Positions 36,101 to 45,284 of a stretch of 64,000 nt of DNA are shown here, piece by piece; position 1 is the first letter of the stretch; the number at the start of each line of letters is the position of its first letter. Source of the DNA: a virus; IMG/VR virus record IMGVR_UViG_3300037808_002131, positions 30,370-94,369 of that record; one strand, given 5' to 3'. The notes under the pieces are model-generated. The model worked only from the letters and a program-made list of their open reading frames with translations, had not been told where the DNA came from and did no database searches. The position numbers and the translations under genes are program-made.

Positions 36101-39100
36101 CAATGAAAATCTATCAATATCTTTTTCCTTGCCAAAATCGAATATATAATGCTCATTGTCGGCCATAAAATCTATGCCGTCGAACGAAAAATAACCGTCA
36201 TAACCATCGTAACCATCAAGTTTAAAAGTAAACTCAATGCTATCCGTACCGCTTCTTAAAACATCCGTTATTTCACCAAGTCCGCTGATAAACTTAACAT
36301 CATAGACCTCTCCAGAGGATTTGACGGTTCCCTGATAGATGCTACCACCATAGCCATCAACTGAATCTTTTACGATGACTTTCCATTTGCTTTCATCATC
36401 GTTGTAAAAAATAAAACAACCAGTCTCAGTAAAAATTGCCGAAGGCAAGCCTATAGGACTTTCCTTATCTTTTCTATTTAAAATAAACTTATTGTCAGAA
36501 TCATAAGTAGGATTATGACTATCAGCGCCAATAAATATTCTAGAAGAATCTAAAACAAATCCATTTTTAAATATCTGAAATGTTAAAGAAGCATCGTTGT
36601 CTAATCCGTTCCAATCAGGTATTACCCAGGTCTCTAGAGCGCCTTCTTCAAGCCTTAGGTTGCTAGTGACAGGAAACGTTACCGTCTCACCTTCTTTTTC
36701 TAGTAAAACTCCAGTGTCGAATTTTCCAGATAATAACTGAAGATCTCCAGTGGTACTTATCTCGTCTGGATCTAGATAACTAACCCCTAGCGCCCAATGA
36801 ATAAATGCCGCCTCTTCTATTTCAGGATCTATATGCGTAATGCTAGAAACCAACGATTTAATAGCGGGTATTGTCGGGCCTTTTGTAAATGACTGAAGCG
36901 CGCCAGTCAAAGCATCACGATAACGCTCTCTTGGTAAAGTTGTATCAAAAGAATTTAAAACTGGAAGATTAACCAACGTTCCAAAGTTTTGCAACAATGA
37001 ATCACGAAGAGCACCTACTTTATACGAAACAAAATACGTATCACCTTCATTCAACGCAGTAGTTTGTGTGAAATCTAATTTATTATCTCCATACTCATAG
37101 CTAACTAAAATTTCATCTGCAAGATAATTGTAATCAATAAAGTAATCGCCACGGTTGTAATCAACCACAGGCGTTGCTGCGCCGTTTAGTCTTAAATTAT
37201 AAGTTATGGTAACTGAATCCCCAACAACGGCCCCTGAGCCGCCGCTAAGAGTTATGTCATAACCGGCAAATGTACTCCCAGCTACAAATAACTCTACATT
37301 GTCAGAGTCTCTTACAACACTTTCGACGTTTGAAATTTCGATTCCAGGCGATAAAAACGTAGCCTTTACCACAAGACCGGGCTCAACAACGCTTGATTCT
37401 GATTTTTTTACAGACAATGGATCAAGGGTAATAATATTATCAGACACACTGGCATTACCAGCAAAGTTAGTGGGTGTAATATTATTATTGAGATCAAAAA
37501 CATCTACAATGTTTCTTACATTTTTAACATCGTCTGTAACGGTAATCGTGTCCGATGACACCACATAAGGAGATGTAACATCTCCATTAAAAAATCTTTC
37601 TGCTGCGATATCAAAATCTATAGGAAATACTTCATTGTCTGTAAATGAATTATAATTTATATGAAAATTAGGCGGCGTTGCAAAATTAATATTATAATAA
37701 ATATCAGATACGCTTGTAATGTGAGCATTGGCTGTTTTTATCGCAGGCTTACGGTAGTTAACTGTGCCCAAATTTAAATCTTGAGCAGGGAGAACTGCAA
37801 GATAAACTACACCATTTTGATAATCAACTTGATACTGTCCAACTGTCAGGCGGTCAGTATTTTCGCTCTCAGTAAGGAAATCTGAGTCATAATAAAGCTC
37901 AGTTTCAAATAAATCACCCCTGCTAAACGTCACACTGCTATTAAAGCTAGCGCCTATTACGTCTTCTGACGCACCTATAATCCTATTGTTTTCTAATAGA
38001 ATTTTTAAAATTCTTATGCCCAGAATGTTAGAGAACTCATTATTAACCAAGACTAATTCGTTTAAGACCTCAGCGAATGAAGCTCTTTCTTGCACTACAG
38101 ACTCAATCCTGGGGGTATTTATTGAGGAGAAGTAAACACGATTGTCATTAAACCGTGTAACATTGTAAATCTCTCCACTCGTTTCATTATAAATTCTGAA
38201 GACATTTGTAATCGGCGTGTTTTTTACTGCTAAAGAGTTGGATGAAAGTATTCTATTTTCAATTCTTTCATCTAAAATTTCCTCATGAATCTGCGCTCTG
38301 TAGTCAATATCCGGGACTAAATTTGACTCATATTCAAATGATAATTTAGCATTTTGACCAATCAAGCTTCGCAAGGGATTTGCTACTAACTCAGAGGTTG
38401 ACGGATCATATGTATAGTCTAAACGATTGCTATAAATTCTTCTATATCTATAAGAAGCTAACGGCGGATAATTGCCCGTACCATCATTTGTAGTAGCCCC
38501 AAACACAAAAACCCTGCCTGTGTTATAGTCAATAGAATACTCACCTGTAAATGAAGGAAGTCCTTCCAGCCTAAAGGGAATTTCTTTTAAAAATGCAGGG
38601 TGAGTTGCGCTGAAAGGAGGGTTGGAATTGGGGTCTAAAAACGTAACTCCATTTAACTGATCTATTGGGATGATGTCACTACTATCTACAATTGGAGAAT
38701 TATCTAATGTGAATTCCGTAAGAACAGGAGGCACGGCCTCTCTGGTTACTTCGACAACTTCTGATACAGTTATAGTATCCTCTAAAACATATCTTCCACG
38801 AGACTTATACTCATAATCAATAACAACTTCATCAGCAGGACCCGGCACAACAAAACCATCATCCAGCACAGTAGAATTTAATTTAAATTGATTATTCTCT
38901 AGAGTTAATAGTGGTGATGCGAAGTTCTCATCATATCTAGAATCTTTTATTTGATAACCATAAACTGGGATAATATATTCATATGTACCGCCAGATGCAT
39001 ATTTAATTAATACTTTATTTAACTTGCTAACAAAATTATTTTTTGCCGTCAGGATAAAATTATTAAAAGTTCCAGAGCCCGCGCCGGCCTCTAAAGCTTC

Positions 39101-39769
39101 ATTAAAAACATCAGATCTTAATAATGTTATCGGGAGCCTTGGAAAGCTTGAATAGTCAAAGCTTATTGATGTCTTCTTGCCACTCAGTGACTTTCCAACT
39201 CGTATAATTTCATAAGCCCCTTCTTCATTTAACCGGTCGTAAGGGCCAACACCACGAACTTTTCCCTCATTGGCTACAATATAGCTTAAATAATTATCAT
39301 TCTTAAGCTGGCCTATGTCATGTAACGCTCTTGATAATGTGAATACCTGCGAGTTAACAATATCGTTAACAATTGTCCCTGGATCCAAATTATAAATATT
39401 ACCGCTAAGTAATTGCTTTAAATTTCTTCTAATTTCATCTTCTTCAATCTCTGGACCCAATAAAGAAACAACATTGGTGCGCCCATCTTCTAATAAAAGG
39501 CTTTGTCCATTTTTTGACTTAAATTGTATTGAATCAGACGATTTAAAGGTAATAAAATACACACCACCTGGCACCAATGGTTCGGTTAGTATTCTTAAAC
39601 CATTTCTTACTACTTCAACCTTTTTAACAGCAGGGCTTATTAGTCCTGGTGTATTTGCAACAATTTCAACATTAGATGTATTAATAAGCGGATCTAAAAA
39701 GTCCGTAAAAATAGCTTTAATTGTAATGCTATTTACTGCCGCTAAATCTTTAAGTCTTAAGTTGGCCAT
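33131..39769 (-). CDS. Giant baseplate/tail-fibre protein with two LamG-like lectin domains (2212 aa)
   Basis: Beta-rich structural protein. Two ConA/LamG-like jelly rolls are visible: near residues 1010-1300 (LRLEEGALETWVIPDW, then AGEKHHIATTWKLNTLERQD) and 1850-2060 (EGSIEFWVSPKFDT, then TWHRIMATYKFNRKDN with LFVDGEEKG). A DGYDGYDGY run lies near 1190. The N-terminal part (about 1-200) resembles proteins that follow baseplate J. Its ATG overlaps the baseplate J stop by one base (TAATG). Likely binds host surface glycans at the tail tip; exact role is inferred. Confidence 0.72.
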   Translation of the reverse strand: MANLRLKDLAAVNSITIKAIFTDFLDPLINTSNVEIVANTPGLISPAVKKVEVVRNGLRILTEPLVPGGVYFITFKSSDSIQFKSKNGQSLLLEDGRTNVVSLLGPEIEEDEIRRNLKQLLSGNIYNLDPGTIVNDIVNSQVFTLSRALHDIGQLKNDNYLSYIVANEGKVRGVGPYDRLNEEGAYEIIRVGKSLSGKKTSISFDYSSFPRLPITLLRSDVFNEALEAGAGSGTFNNFILTAKNNFVSKLNKVLIKYASGGTYEYIIPVYGYQIKDSRYDENFASPLLTLENNQFKLNSTVLDDGFVVPGPADEVVIDYEYKSRGRYVLEDTITVSEVVEVTREAVPPVLTEFTLDNSPIVDSSDIIPIDQLNGVTFLDPNSNPPFSATHPAFLKEIPFRLEGLPSFTGEYSIDYNTGRVFVFGATTNDGTGNYPPLASYRYRRIYSNRLDYTYDPSTSELVANPLRSLIGQNAKLSFEYESNLVPDIDYRAQIHEEILDERIENRILSSNSLAVKNTPITNVFRIYNETSGEIYNVTRFNDNRVYFSSINTPRIESVVQERASFAEVLNELVLVNNEFSNILGIRILKILLENNRIIGASEDVIGASFNSSVTFSRGDLFETELYYDSDFLTESENTDRLTVGQYQVDYQNGVVYLAVLPAQDLNLGTVNYRKPAIKTANAHITSVSDIYYNINFATPPNFHINYNSFTDNEVFPIDFDIAAERFFNGDVTSPYVVSSDTITVTDDVKNVRNIVDVFDLNNNITPTNFAGNASVSDNIITLDPLSVKKSESSVVEPGLVVKATFLSPGIEISNVESVVRDSDNVELFVAGSTFAGYDITLSGGSGAVVGDSVTITYNLRLNGAATPVVDYNRGDYFIDYNYLADEILVSYEYGDNKLDFTQTTALNEGDTYFVSYKVGALRDSLLQNFGTLVNLPVLNSFDTTLPRERYRDALTGALQSFTKGPTIPAIKSLVSSITHIDPEIEEAAFIHWALGVSYLDPDEISTTGDLQLLSGKFDTGVLLEKEGETVTFPVTSNLRLEEGALETWVIPDWNGLDNDASLTFQIFKNGFVLDSSRIFIGADSHNPTYDSDNKFILNRKDKESPIGLPSAIFTETGCFIFYNDDESKWKVIVKDSVDGYGGSIYQGTVKSSGEVYDVKFISGLGEITDVLRSGTDSIEFTFKLDGYDGYDGYFSFDGIDFMADNEHYIFDFGKEKDIDRFSLYKDGRGYLNFRVYDKGGPTKNRKNVYKISADIQDWKAGEKHHIATTWKLNTLERQDEMHLFIDGQEVPNIMRYGGRPIGASSDRFRTVKPELLLTPVPANAITGADLNTVVGSDIVISDGINFGAQGIVPGNTISIKEPGFFTYTILAISDNVLTLDSPMPSSLEDARFSVNEFSSVVSTDIDLYKNIIVTKISGGIETELPGPDAVLPAYEISKNALLQNVLTILGDVSAGDQIAIRTLGLNFRRARDKSYIWGNTTSIFKTQLPPPINLNETKIISILFPLEAIGPSNATLVLGRYVATGLTASQPSNSIEGRILAVRITGSNVDFTNPPTVTINGTTAGGPVFETLTFTSPTTLDTVNKFLTISSIDVESTPIVPSRDTISVEVREAFSITEPNGNSLFPIIRFAYKVQAGSNLFGDGLTDIVTDNQGYFTDSMVGNALVINSPPAAAGTYTISSRIDTNSVRLSPAPPVAFSGGSYDIFNISIGRSGFQNGFFVLEEAGSVNTPWTLNQGLFEFDFQTYLQVDFNPLSNEKAFVGSDLYGRNQANAVIDEFRILSKALTDIRVGEPVEDNVDYITTDFTSLRPFEPNSDTLMLLHFDSLPLVNDSDFWITADKTFLQSSSSVNSRFEKSLVVGKDPLIVDNKGFLSTASEGSIEFWVSPKFDTANDPNRRFYFDASSSVIEESVSLTSASVKLSGRASRILSVRLQTDTDNTGVNYFVGGELASDFQTINLGQALPFQNTPVKVYYVPSGVVGDRISIYKDEAGFITFNVRINDIDYQVRQPVFWSRNTWHRIMATYKFNRKDNLDEIRLFVDGEEKGTVLFGSGLLFGQGAVFGQGLAGVDNSILTADLNFKDVINEFFVGSDIFSANLAQARFDNLRLSNISRNTFTVAGQPKDINFSSNRSIVYPVIEDVFTTYLLNFNTLISKTDDIAILINENFGIFNFTIKILDSFGIVLGNDKTKQVLETLIESLKPAQSKATLDYIE

Positions 39770-42700
39770 TACCTTGTCTCAATATTAACTACAACATCAT
39801 TTGAAATTATATACTCATTTTCCTGAGCCTCTATGCTCAAGACAGATCCTTCTTGATTTGCTCTATTAAAATATATAACTCTAACTCTATCGACACCATT
39901 TACCGTGTATGCTGCATTAATAAGATCCGAGGAATCTATTATTGTGCCAAGCTCTTGTGCATTTAACGTTGATATAATAGCATCGCTTACATTCTGCTGA
40001 ACAATCGCAGTTGAGTTAACAAATGCCTCTGTAACAACAACATTCATAGTTACGTCAACCGGCAACGGTGTAGCCGCCTTGACGAGCACATCAGCAGTTA
40101 CCGGCCGTACACTTTCAACCGTCAATGTTGAGTCTGTTATCAGTCTATCACTATTATATCTAATTGATATTCTTTCATTTGCCTTTGGTGCAAGATAATC
40201 ATAAATAGCTGTATATCGCGATCTTGCATTAGGCTGATTGAAATTTCTAACAACTAAAGATGCTGAACTAGAAGAAGTACTAGTAAATCCGCTCGAAATA
40301 GCTATTGTATCAACAGTGACAAACTTTTTATTTGTTATTAAGGTGCCACCCTTGCTAAAATACACATTTTCACTATCAATTGATGTAGTGATATAAAATC
40401 TAGCCCTTAAGGCATTACCAGCCACAGGCGCATTTTCTAAATTATTGGGCGTAGAAGGCAGCTCAACCTCAGTGACACTTAATGATGTATCTGCAATAGA
40501 CTCATCTAAAACAAGACTATTATCATTCAAAGAATAATTCTTTATATCATATTCATTTAGAACTTCTAACACTTGCAAGTCAGAGCTTGCTTCTACCCGC
40601 TCCATCTTAACAAGTCTTGCAACTTTTACATTTGAAGGCACTTGCTCGACAGAGCTTAATCCCAAAAACGATTTAATCGCACTAGATAAATTCTGCTTTA
40701 GACCGGAAAATGCAGTAGTAAAAACAACGTCAAAAACAGCTTGTATTGTCGTACCACTTGCAGTTATCACGCCAGGCGAAATAGCTCCAGAAATTGTCAT
40801 GCTTAAATTTGTTGGACCTTGTCTTAGATTTTTATAAATCCCACCTCCTAACAAAAATAAATTTGTAGAGGGTTGAGTTCCAACGCCAACGGCAGTTTCA
40901 GTATCAAATTCATTTTGAGAACGGATTGCTGGCAAATCTGATAGGGCCGTACCAGGCAAAACTGTATTAACATCCGCAATATAAGTGCATTCAACCAAGC
41001 GCCCGGCAACCGCACTAGCAGATGGAGTGATGCTAATTAAATTGGCATCAAAGCTACCCTCTACATCGCCATTAAATACATCTATAGCATTATAGACAAC
41101 CGAAACCTGATCGCCTAAGCTAGCAATCGTATCACTTGGTAAAAATATTACAGAACCACTAAATGTCCCATCATTTGCAGTCGTATTCCACAGGTGACCG
41201 CCATTTTCACTTTTTGTGACACTAACAACATTAGAAACCGGCTCTGAAACAACCAAAGCCAACTCGCCATTTATCAAGGTTACATCTACAACTTCCTCTG
41301 TAAAAACGTTTACAGAAATAACTGAGCTAACATTATGAGTGACTGTAGCTGTTAAAAAAGAACCCGAAGAAATTAATGTAGCTACTTCACGCCTAACTAA
41401 GTTAGACATGTCCCAATCTACACTATCTTGCACTGCTCTTGCGTTATTGCTAAATACAATATTGTCAAAATCAAAATAAGGATCATAGCTATAGATCCAT
41501 GTATAATCAACCTGAAGAGTATCACTTACAGCTGGCAAAGTATTTCCTCTAATTTGAATTACTCCAGTGTTATTTACTGAACCTGAACCATCAGGATTTT
41601 GATTTGCTACTATGTATCTTTCACCTGTTGTTAAATTAAATACACGGGTTACGTTTTTAATTGGGAAATGTGATAATTGTATTCGGGATCGATCTGAAGC
41701 AATTACTCTACTATTTTCATTTGAAACTGAAATATTTTGTACTGCACTACTTACTTCTAAAACATCAGAAAAAGCCAAAGGATCTTGTCCATTAAAAATA
41801 CCTTTGGTCTTATCTTCAGTAAACCCAGAGATACGATCAGAAATCCAATGCAACTTATCAAAACCCCAAGGGCTTCCTGCATAAGCGCCTTGATCAAATA
41901 TAATTTCATAATTTCCGCTTACACGACCCAACTCATCAACGGATTTTTCTACAAAATTAGAGCCACTTATAGAGCCACTTACTTGAATAACATTATTCAC
42001 CGGCTGGCTAGGTAAAATTCCAGTAGAAAGATTATCAATACGCTTTCTGGTTACAGTTTTATCTTCATCACCAGGGACTTGACCTAATACAAAATCATTT
42101 TCGCTGTTTGTTGGATCGCCGGTATTACTTTGATCATTATAAATATAACTATCAGTCACTTCTTGCAAGCGTGTGCCGAAAACATAGATGTCAACTTTAC
42201 CGCCAGTGCCATCTGATATAATTGTTCGTTGACCATCTTCCGCTACAAAAACTTGAGTTCCATCCCTGGTCATTAAGGGATTACCAGGGCCAATTACAAG
42301 AGCATCAATGACAGAAGGATCTCCTAAGACAGCGTTTTGATAACCCAGAGAAGTGCCTGTATTGGCGCCGCTAAATATACCTAAAACTCTATTCCTAAAG
42401 GTTGCATCATCTTCTACATCAGCGCCGCCGCTAAAAGGAGATGAGTTTGTTACAAAGTTAATTCCAGATATATTTGTATTATTAAGTGAATAAGTTGAAA
42501 TATTACCCTGCTGACCCGCAGATACCGCCTGAACTACAACTTCAACAGCAAGCTCATCTGTTGATCCTATAAAATCTAAATCAGCTCTGTATTTAGAAGC
42601 TATCGCTCTGTATTGACTTTCAAAAGTAGGAGTAACAACAATTCCGTTTACAACTGAAAAACTTGAACCATTTTTCGCAGTTACAATGTCTCCCTGAGAT

Positions 42701-43008
42701 ACTGCTATAGAAGTACTCAAATTTGAGAATGTCATAATAGCAATGCCGCCAGCTTGATTTCCATTTTGCCTAGTAGCGCCAAAATTCTGAGCAAGTTTAT
42801 CTAAATCAGAGCCTACAGCCAATCGCAATGACTGCAAGGACGAAACATTAGCAATTTCGTCATACAAGCGGGACAATTGAGCAGATGGCCCATCAATTAC
42901 AACATCACGAACTACAGTACCAGGCTTTGTGTCTAATAAGGGCTGAGCTGTACGAATAAAATCAATCAAACTCAAAATAATATCATTTGTACTTCTCGTT
43001 CTGACCAT
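39769..43008 (-). CDS. Baseplate J family protein (T4 gp6-like wedge)
   Basis: Baseplate wedge component, 1079 residues. The start, PLLDTKPGTVVRDVVIDGPS followed by LRLAVGSDLDKLAQNFG and FSGGADVEDDATFRNRVLG, is the classical baseplate J signature, and the C-terminal 150 residues (VNSTAIVQQNVSDAIISTL) match its end. It is far longer than the P2/Mu-type J (about 300-400), with a large beta-rich middle insertion that may hold extra domains. Neighbour gp25-like gene upstream supports baseplate assembly. ATG has AGGTT nearby. Confidence 0.85.
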   Translation of the reverse strand: MVRTRSTNDIILSLIDFIRTAQPLLDTKPGTVVRDVVIDGPSAQLSRLYDEIANVSSLQSLRLAVGSDLDKLAQNFGATRQNGNQAGGIAIMTFSNLSTSIAVSQGDIVTAKNGSSFSVVNGIVVTPTFESQYRAIASKYRADLDFIGSTDELAVEVVVQAVSAGQQGNISTYSLNNTNISGINFVTNSSPFSGGADVEDDATFRNRVLGIFSGANTGTSLGYQNAVLGDPSVIDALVIGPGNPLMTRDGTQVFVAEDGQRTIISDGTGGKVDIYVFGTRLQEVTDSYIYNDQSNTGDPTNSENDFVLGQVPGDEDKTVTRKRIDNLSTGILPSQPVNNVIQVSGSISGSNFVEKSVDELGRVSGNYEIIFDQGAYAGSPWGFDKLHWISDRISGFTEDKTKGIFNGQDPLAFSDVLEVSSAVQNISVSNENSRVIASDRSRIQLSHFPIKNVTRVFNLTTGERYIVANQNPDGSGSVNNTGVIQIRGNTLPAVSDTLQVDYTWIYSYDPYFDFDNIVFSNNARAVQDSVDWDMSNLVRREVATLISSGSFLTATVTHNVSSVISVNVFTEEVVDVTLINGELALVVSEPVSNVVSVTKSENGGHLWNTTANDGTFSGSVIFLPSDTIASLGDQVSVVYNAIDVFNGDVEGSFDANLISITPSASAVAGRLVECTYIADVNTVLPGTALSDLPAIRSQNEFDTETAVGVGTQPSTNLFLLGGGIYKNLRQGPTNLSMTISGAISPGVITASGTTIQAVFDVVFTTAFSGLKQNLSSAIKSFLGLSSVEQVPSNVKVARLVKMERVEASSDLQVLEVLNEYDIKNYSLNDNSLVLDESIADTSLSVTEVELPSTPNNLENAPVAGNALRARFYITTSIDSENVYFSKGGTLITNKKFVTVDTIAISSGFTSTSSSSASLVVRNFNQPNARSRYTAIYDYLAPKANERISIRYNSDRLITDSTLTVESVRPVTADVLVKAATPLPVDVTMNVVVTEAFVNSTAIVQQNVSDAIISTLNAQELGTIIDSSDLINAAYTVNGVDRVRVIYFNRANQEGSVLSIEAQENEYIISNDVVVNIETR

Positions 43009-43097
43009 AATCTAACCTGCAATACCTTTATTAATAAAGTTTATACTTACCTGCCCGCCACCTATATAAATAAATATATATAGAACAGAATAACCAA

Positions 43098-43526
43098 TCA
43101 AATGTTCTTCATATTAAATCCCGTTGTCACAGGCGTGAAAGATCTGGTTAATACCTTTATTATCACTTGGAAAAAACGAGGGTCTGTTTGATTTCTAGTA
43201 ATGATAACGTCTTTAACAGCGGCTAAAAGCTCCTCTGCGGACGTCAATTGTGTCTGAGACTGAGCCTCCTGCAACTGCTTTAAGGTCTCTAGTGAGTTTC
43301 TTAATTGTGAAGAAGCTATTGTAGTCAAGAAATCTATATCAAGAGAACTTCCCACCAAAGATCTGGAAATTGGAGAGCCATACCAGGGATGAAATTGATT
43401 ACTGCCACTTGCCGTAGTAATCAGCTTCAAAATATCTTGAATCAACTTATCCTTATCTTCGGCTTTTTTTATATCTCCATTCTCAATTACAATATCACCT
43501 TGCTCCACTTTAAAATCAAATGACAT
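43098..43526 (-). CDS. Baseplate wedge protein, T4 gp25-like
   Basis: 142 residues with the GPW/gp25 family core: DKLIQDILKLITTASGSNQF followed by HPWYGSPISRSLVGS, and a C-terminal beta part. gp25 links wedge to sheath start in contractile tails. A ribosome site AAAAGG precedes ATG. It lies right upstream of the baseplate J gene, in the same order as in most myoviruses and type VI-like systems. Confidence 0.87.
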   Translation of the reverse strand: MSFDFKVEQGDIVIENGDIKKAEDKDKLIQDILKLITTASGSNQFHPWYGSPISRSLVGSSLDIDFLTTIASSQLRNSLETLKQLQEAQSQTQLTSAEELLAAVKDVIITRNQTDPRFFQVIIKVLTRSFTPVTTGFNMKNI

Positions 43527-43555
43527 TTTTACCTTTTAAGCTTAATTAGTTGTTT

Positions 43556-43563
43556 TATTTATA
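43556..43563 (-). promoter_or_regulatory. Candidate late promoter TATAAATA before the gp25-like gene
   Basis: The minus strand carries TATAAATA 30 bases upstream of the gp25-like ATG, in a 67-base gap. It equals the T4 late-promoter consensus, and the phage encodes its own sigma factor. AT-rich DNA makes chance matches likely, so support is weak. Confidence 0.27.
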
Positions 43564-43593
43564 CATAATTAAGCGTATAAAGATCGCTACTAA

Positions 43594-45282
43594 TTAAGAA
43601 TTGACGGTCGCAACAGGCTGATATTTAATGCCTTCCCGTTTATACAGTGTTTCCGTAAAGGACAGGGCAAGTGATAAGCTTTTTTCAATTTCAGACAAAC
43701 ACTCCCGCACAGAGGGTCGTGAGCCTTGCTTTTGCGCTTCAACTTCATTATTTACAAGAAGAGGATTGTTTGAAATTAATCTTTGTAAAGAAGAATCATC
43801 TAAAAGCCCAATTAGGAACCGTATATCCACTGACCATAATGCAAAATAAATACAAAAAATATCAACCAAACCCAGTCCCGAAGTCTCGCCAGTTATTAGC
43901 TCTATATTAGCCATGGCATTGTGACCACGTATGGCGAATTTTTGCTGATCCCTCTCTTCTTTTTTGAGATCTTTGGTTATTTTTTTAACTGACTCGCCAT
44001 TTGCAAAAGATGACTTCAACCCTGGTATGGCAAAATCACCTAAATCATTATAATCATTAACTGTTGCTTCTGCTAAATTTAAATTTAATTTTAAATTTAA
44101 AATTCTACGAGCAATCTCATTTGTTCTAGTTAAGTTCTGAGTCCATAACGTGCAACCCTGCCTTGACCCAAACTGCGGTCCATTTGCTGCCGGCTGAGGC
44201 ACCCAACTAATTTTGTCAATTGACTTTTCCACATCCTGTTGTGCTTCTACTAGTTTTTTTATCACTACCTTTAAAAGTTTTATTAAGCTCGCTAAGTATC
44301 TAAACTCAAGACTAGTAATATTTTCTAAAAAGAACTTATCTTGATTTTCTAAATCATTTCCTTCACTTAAAGCCCTTATTGTGTCTTTAAATAAATTTAT
44401 ATCTTCTGAGTTTACAGGCGCCTCCCTTGAGTCATTTTGTATGATAGCTATAGCGTTTCTATAAAAGAATGGATTTTCAGATACTGATTGCAAGCGTTCC
44501 CGCAATATAAATTCAATACCAGGACGTAAACAAAACTTATCAGGACTGTTTGAGATCTTTGTTAGCTGCTTTGTAGATAAAAATGGTATACATACACGCA
44601 GTTCGGCGGGCTCCACGTTATCTGCAATGAAAGGATCTACAACAAGAGGCCTTAAAAGATGGTTGCCGCTTACAACGTTTTGATTTAAGTTAGCAGCGAG
44701 TAAAGTTACTTGCTCTGGCTTATAATTACTTACTTTTGTTTGAGGGTTTATTTCAAAAAATTCTTCTAAATATTCTTTTCTTTTAACATCTTTAAAATCT
44801 TGCTTATCAAAATCAAGCGGGCCTAACGAAGTATCAAATGAAGCAAATTGAACAAACGGTGACTTGCAAAATAAATAAGTATAGATGGCTGCATTAAAAG
44901 ATCTACCGCGATAAAAAGTATCAATCTCACTAGCCCTTTGTTCTCGTAGAGATGATAAATTTCCAGCGGGAGAGCCCTTAAAGCTTTCATTAGTAGTTTT
45001 TATTTTGTCTTCAATAGGGAGCTTAAAGCCCGTGTTGTAAAAAGAACTGCCTTTTGCATCTACAACAGGAAAACCCAACATTCTATAGAACGCATGACAA
45101 CGACTTTCTGTAAAACTAGAAGTATTTACCTGACTTTCACCTTTTACCTCAGAATCACTCCGCCTCTTAAGGCTTCGTATATTATCAATAGGAGTAATAA
45201 ATCTTCTGGCTAAAGCGCTAATATCGCTCTCAATTTTTTGAAGATTTTCCTCTGAAAATATTCTTTTTGGTTTACGTGCCAA
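43594..45282 (-). CDS. Virion/baseplate protein of unknown function (562 aa)
   Basis: Not recognised by motif. A largely helical protein with charged segments (KRIFSEENLQKIESDISALA; LKKEERDQQKFAIRG) and a late hydrophobic stretch near residue 470-500 (GLVDIFCIYFALWSVDI). The start is TTG at 45282, with GGGAG six bases before, so the codon is well supported. It lies between the membrane-spanning baseplate protein and gp25, so a baseplate or tail-assembly role is likely by position. Confidence 0.65.
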   Translation of the reverse strand: MARKPKRIFSEENLQKIESDISALARRFITPIDNIRSLKRRSDSEVKGESQVNTSSFTESRCHAFYRMLGFPVVDAKGSSFYNTGFKLPIEDKIKTTNESFKGSPAGNLSSLREQRASEIDTFYRGRSFNAAIYTYLFCKSPFVQFASFDTSLGPLDFDKQDFKDVKRKEYLEEFFEINPQTKVSNYKPEQVTLLAANLNQNVVSGNHLLRPLVVDPFIADNVEPAELRVCIPFLSTKQLTKISNSPDKFCLRPGIEFILRERLQSVSENPFFYRNAIAIIQNDSREAPVNSEDINLFKDTIRALSEGNDLENQDKFFLENITSLEFRYLASLIKLLKVVIKKLVEAQQDVEKSIDKISWVPQPAANGPQFGSRQGCTLWTQNLTRTNEIARRILNLKLNLNLAEATVNDYNDLGDFAIPGLKSSFANGESVKKITKDLKKEERDQQKFAIRGHNAMANIELITGETSGLGLVDIFCIYFALWSVDIRFLIGLLDDSSLQRLISNNPLLVNNEVEAQKQGSRPSVRECLSEIEKSLSLALSFTETLYKREGIKYQPVATVNS

Positions 45283-45284
45283 AA

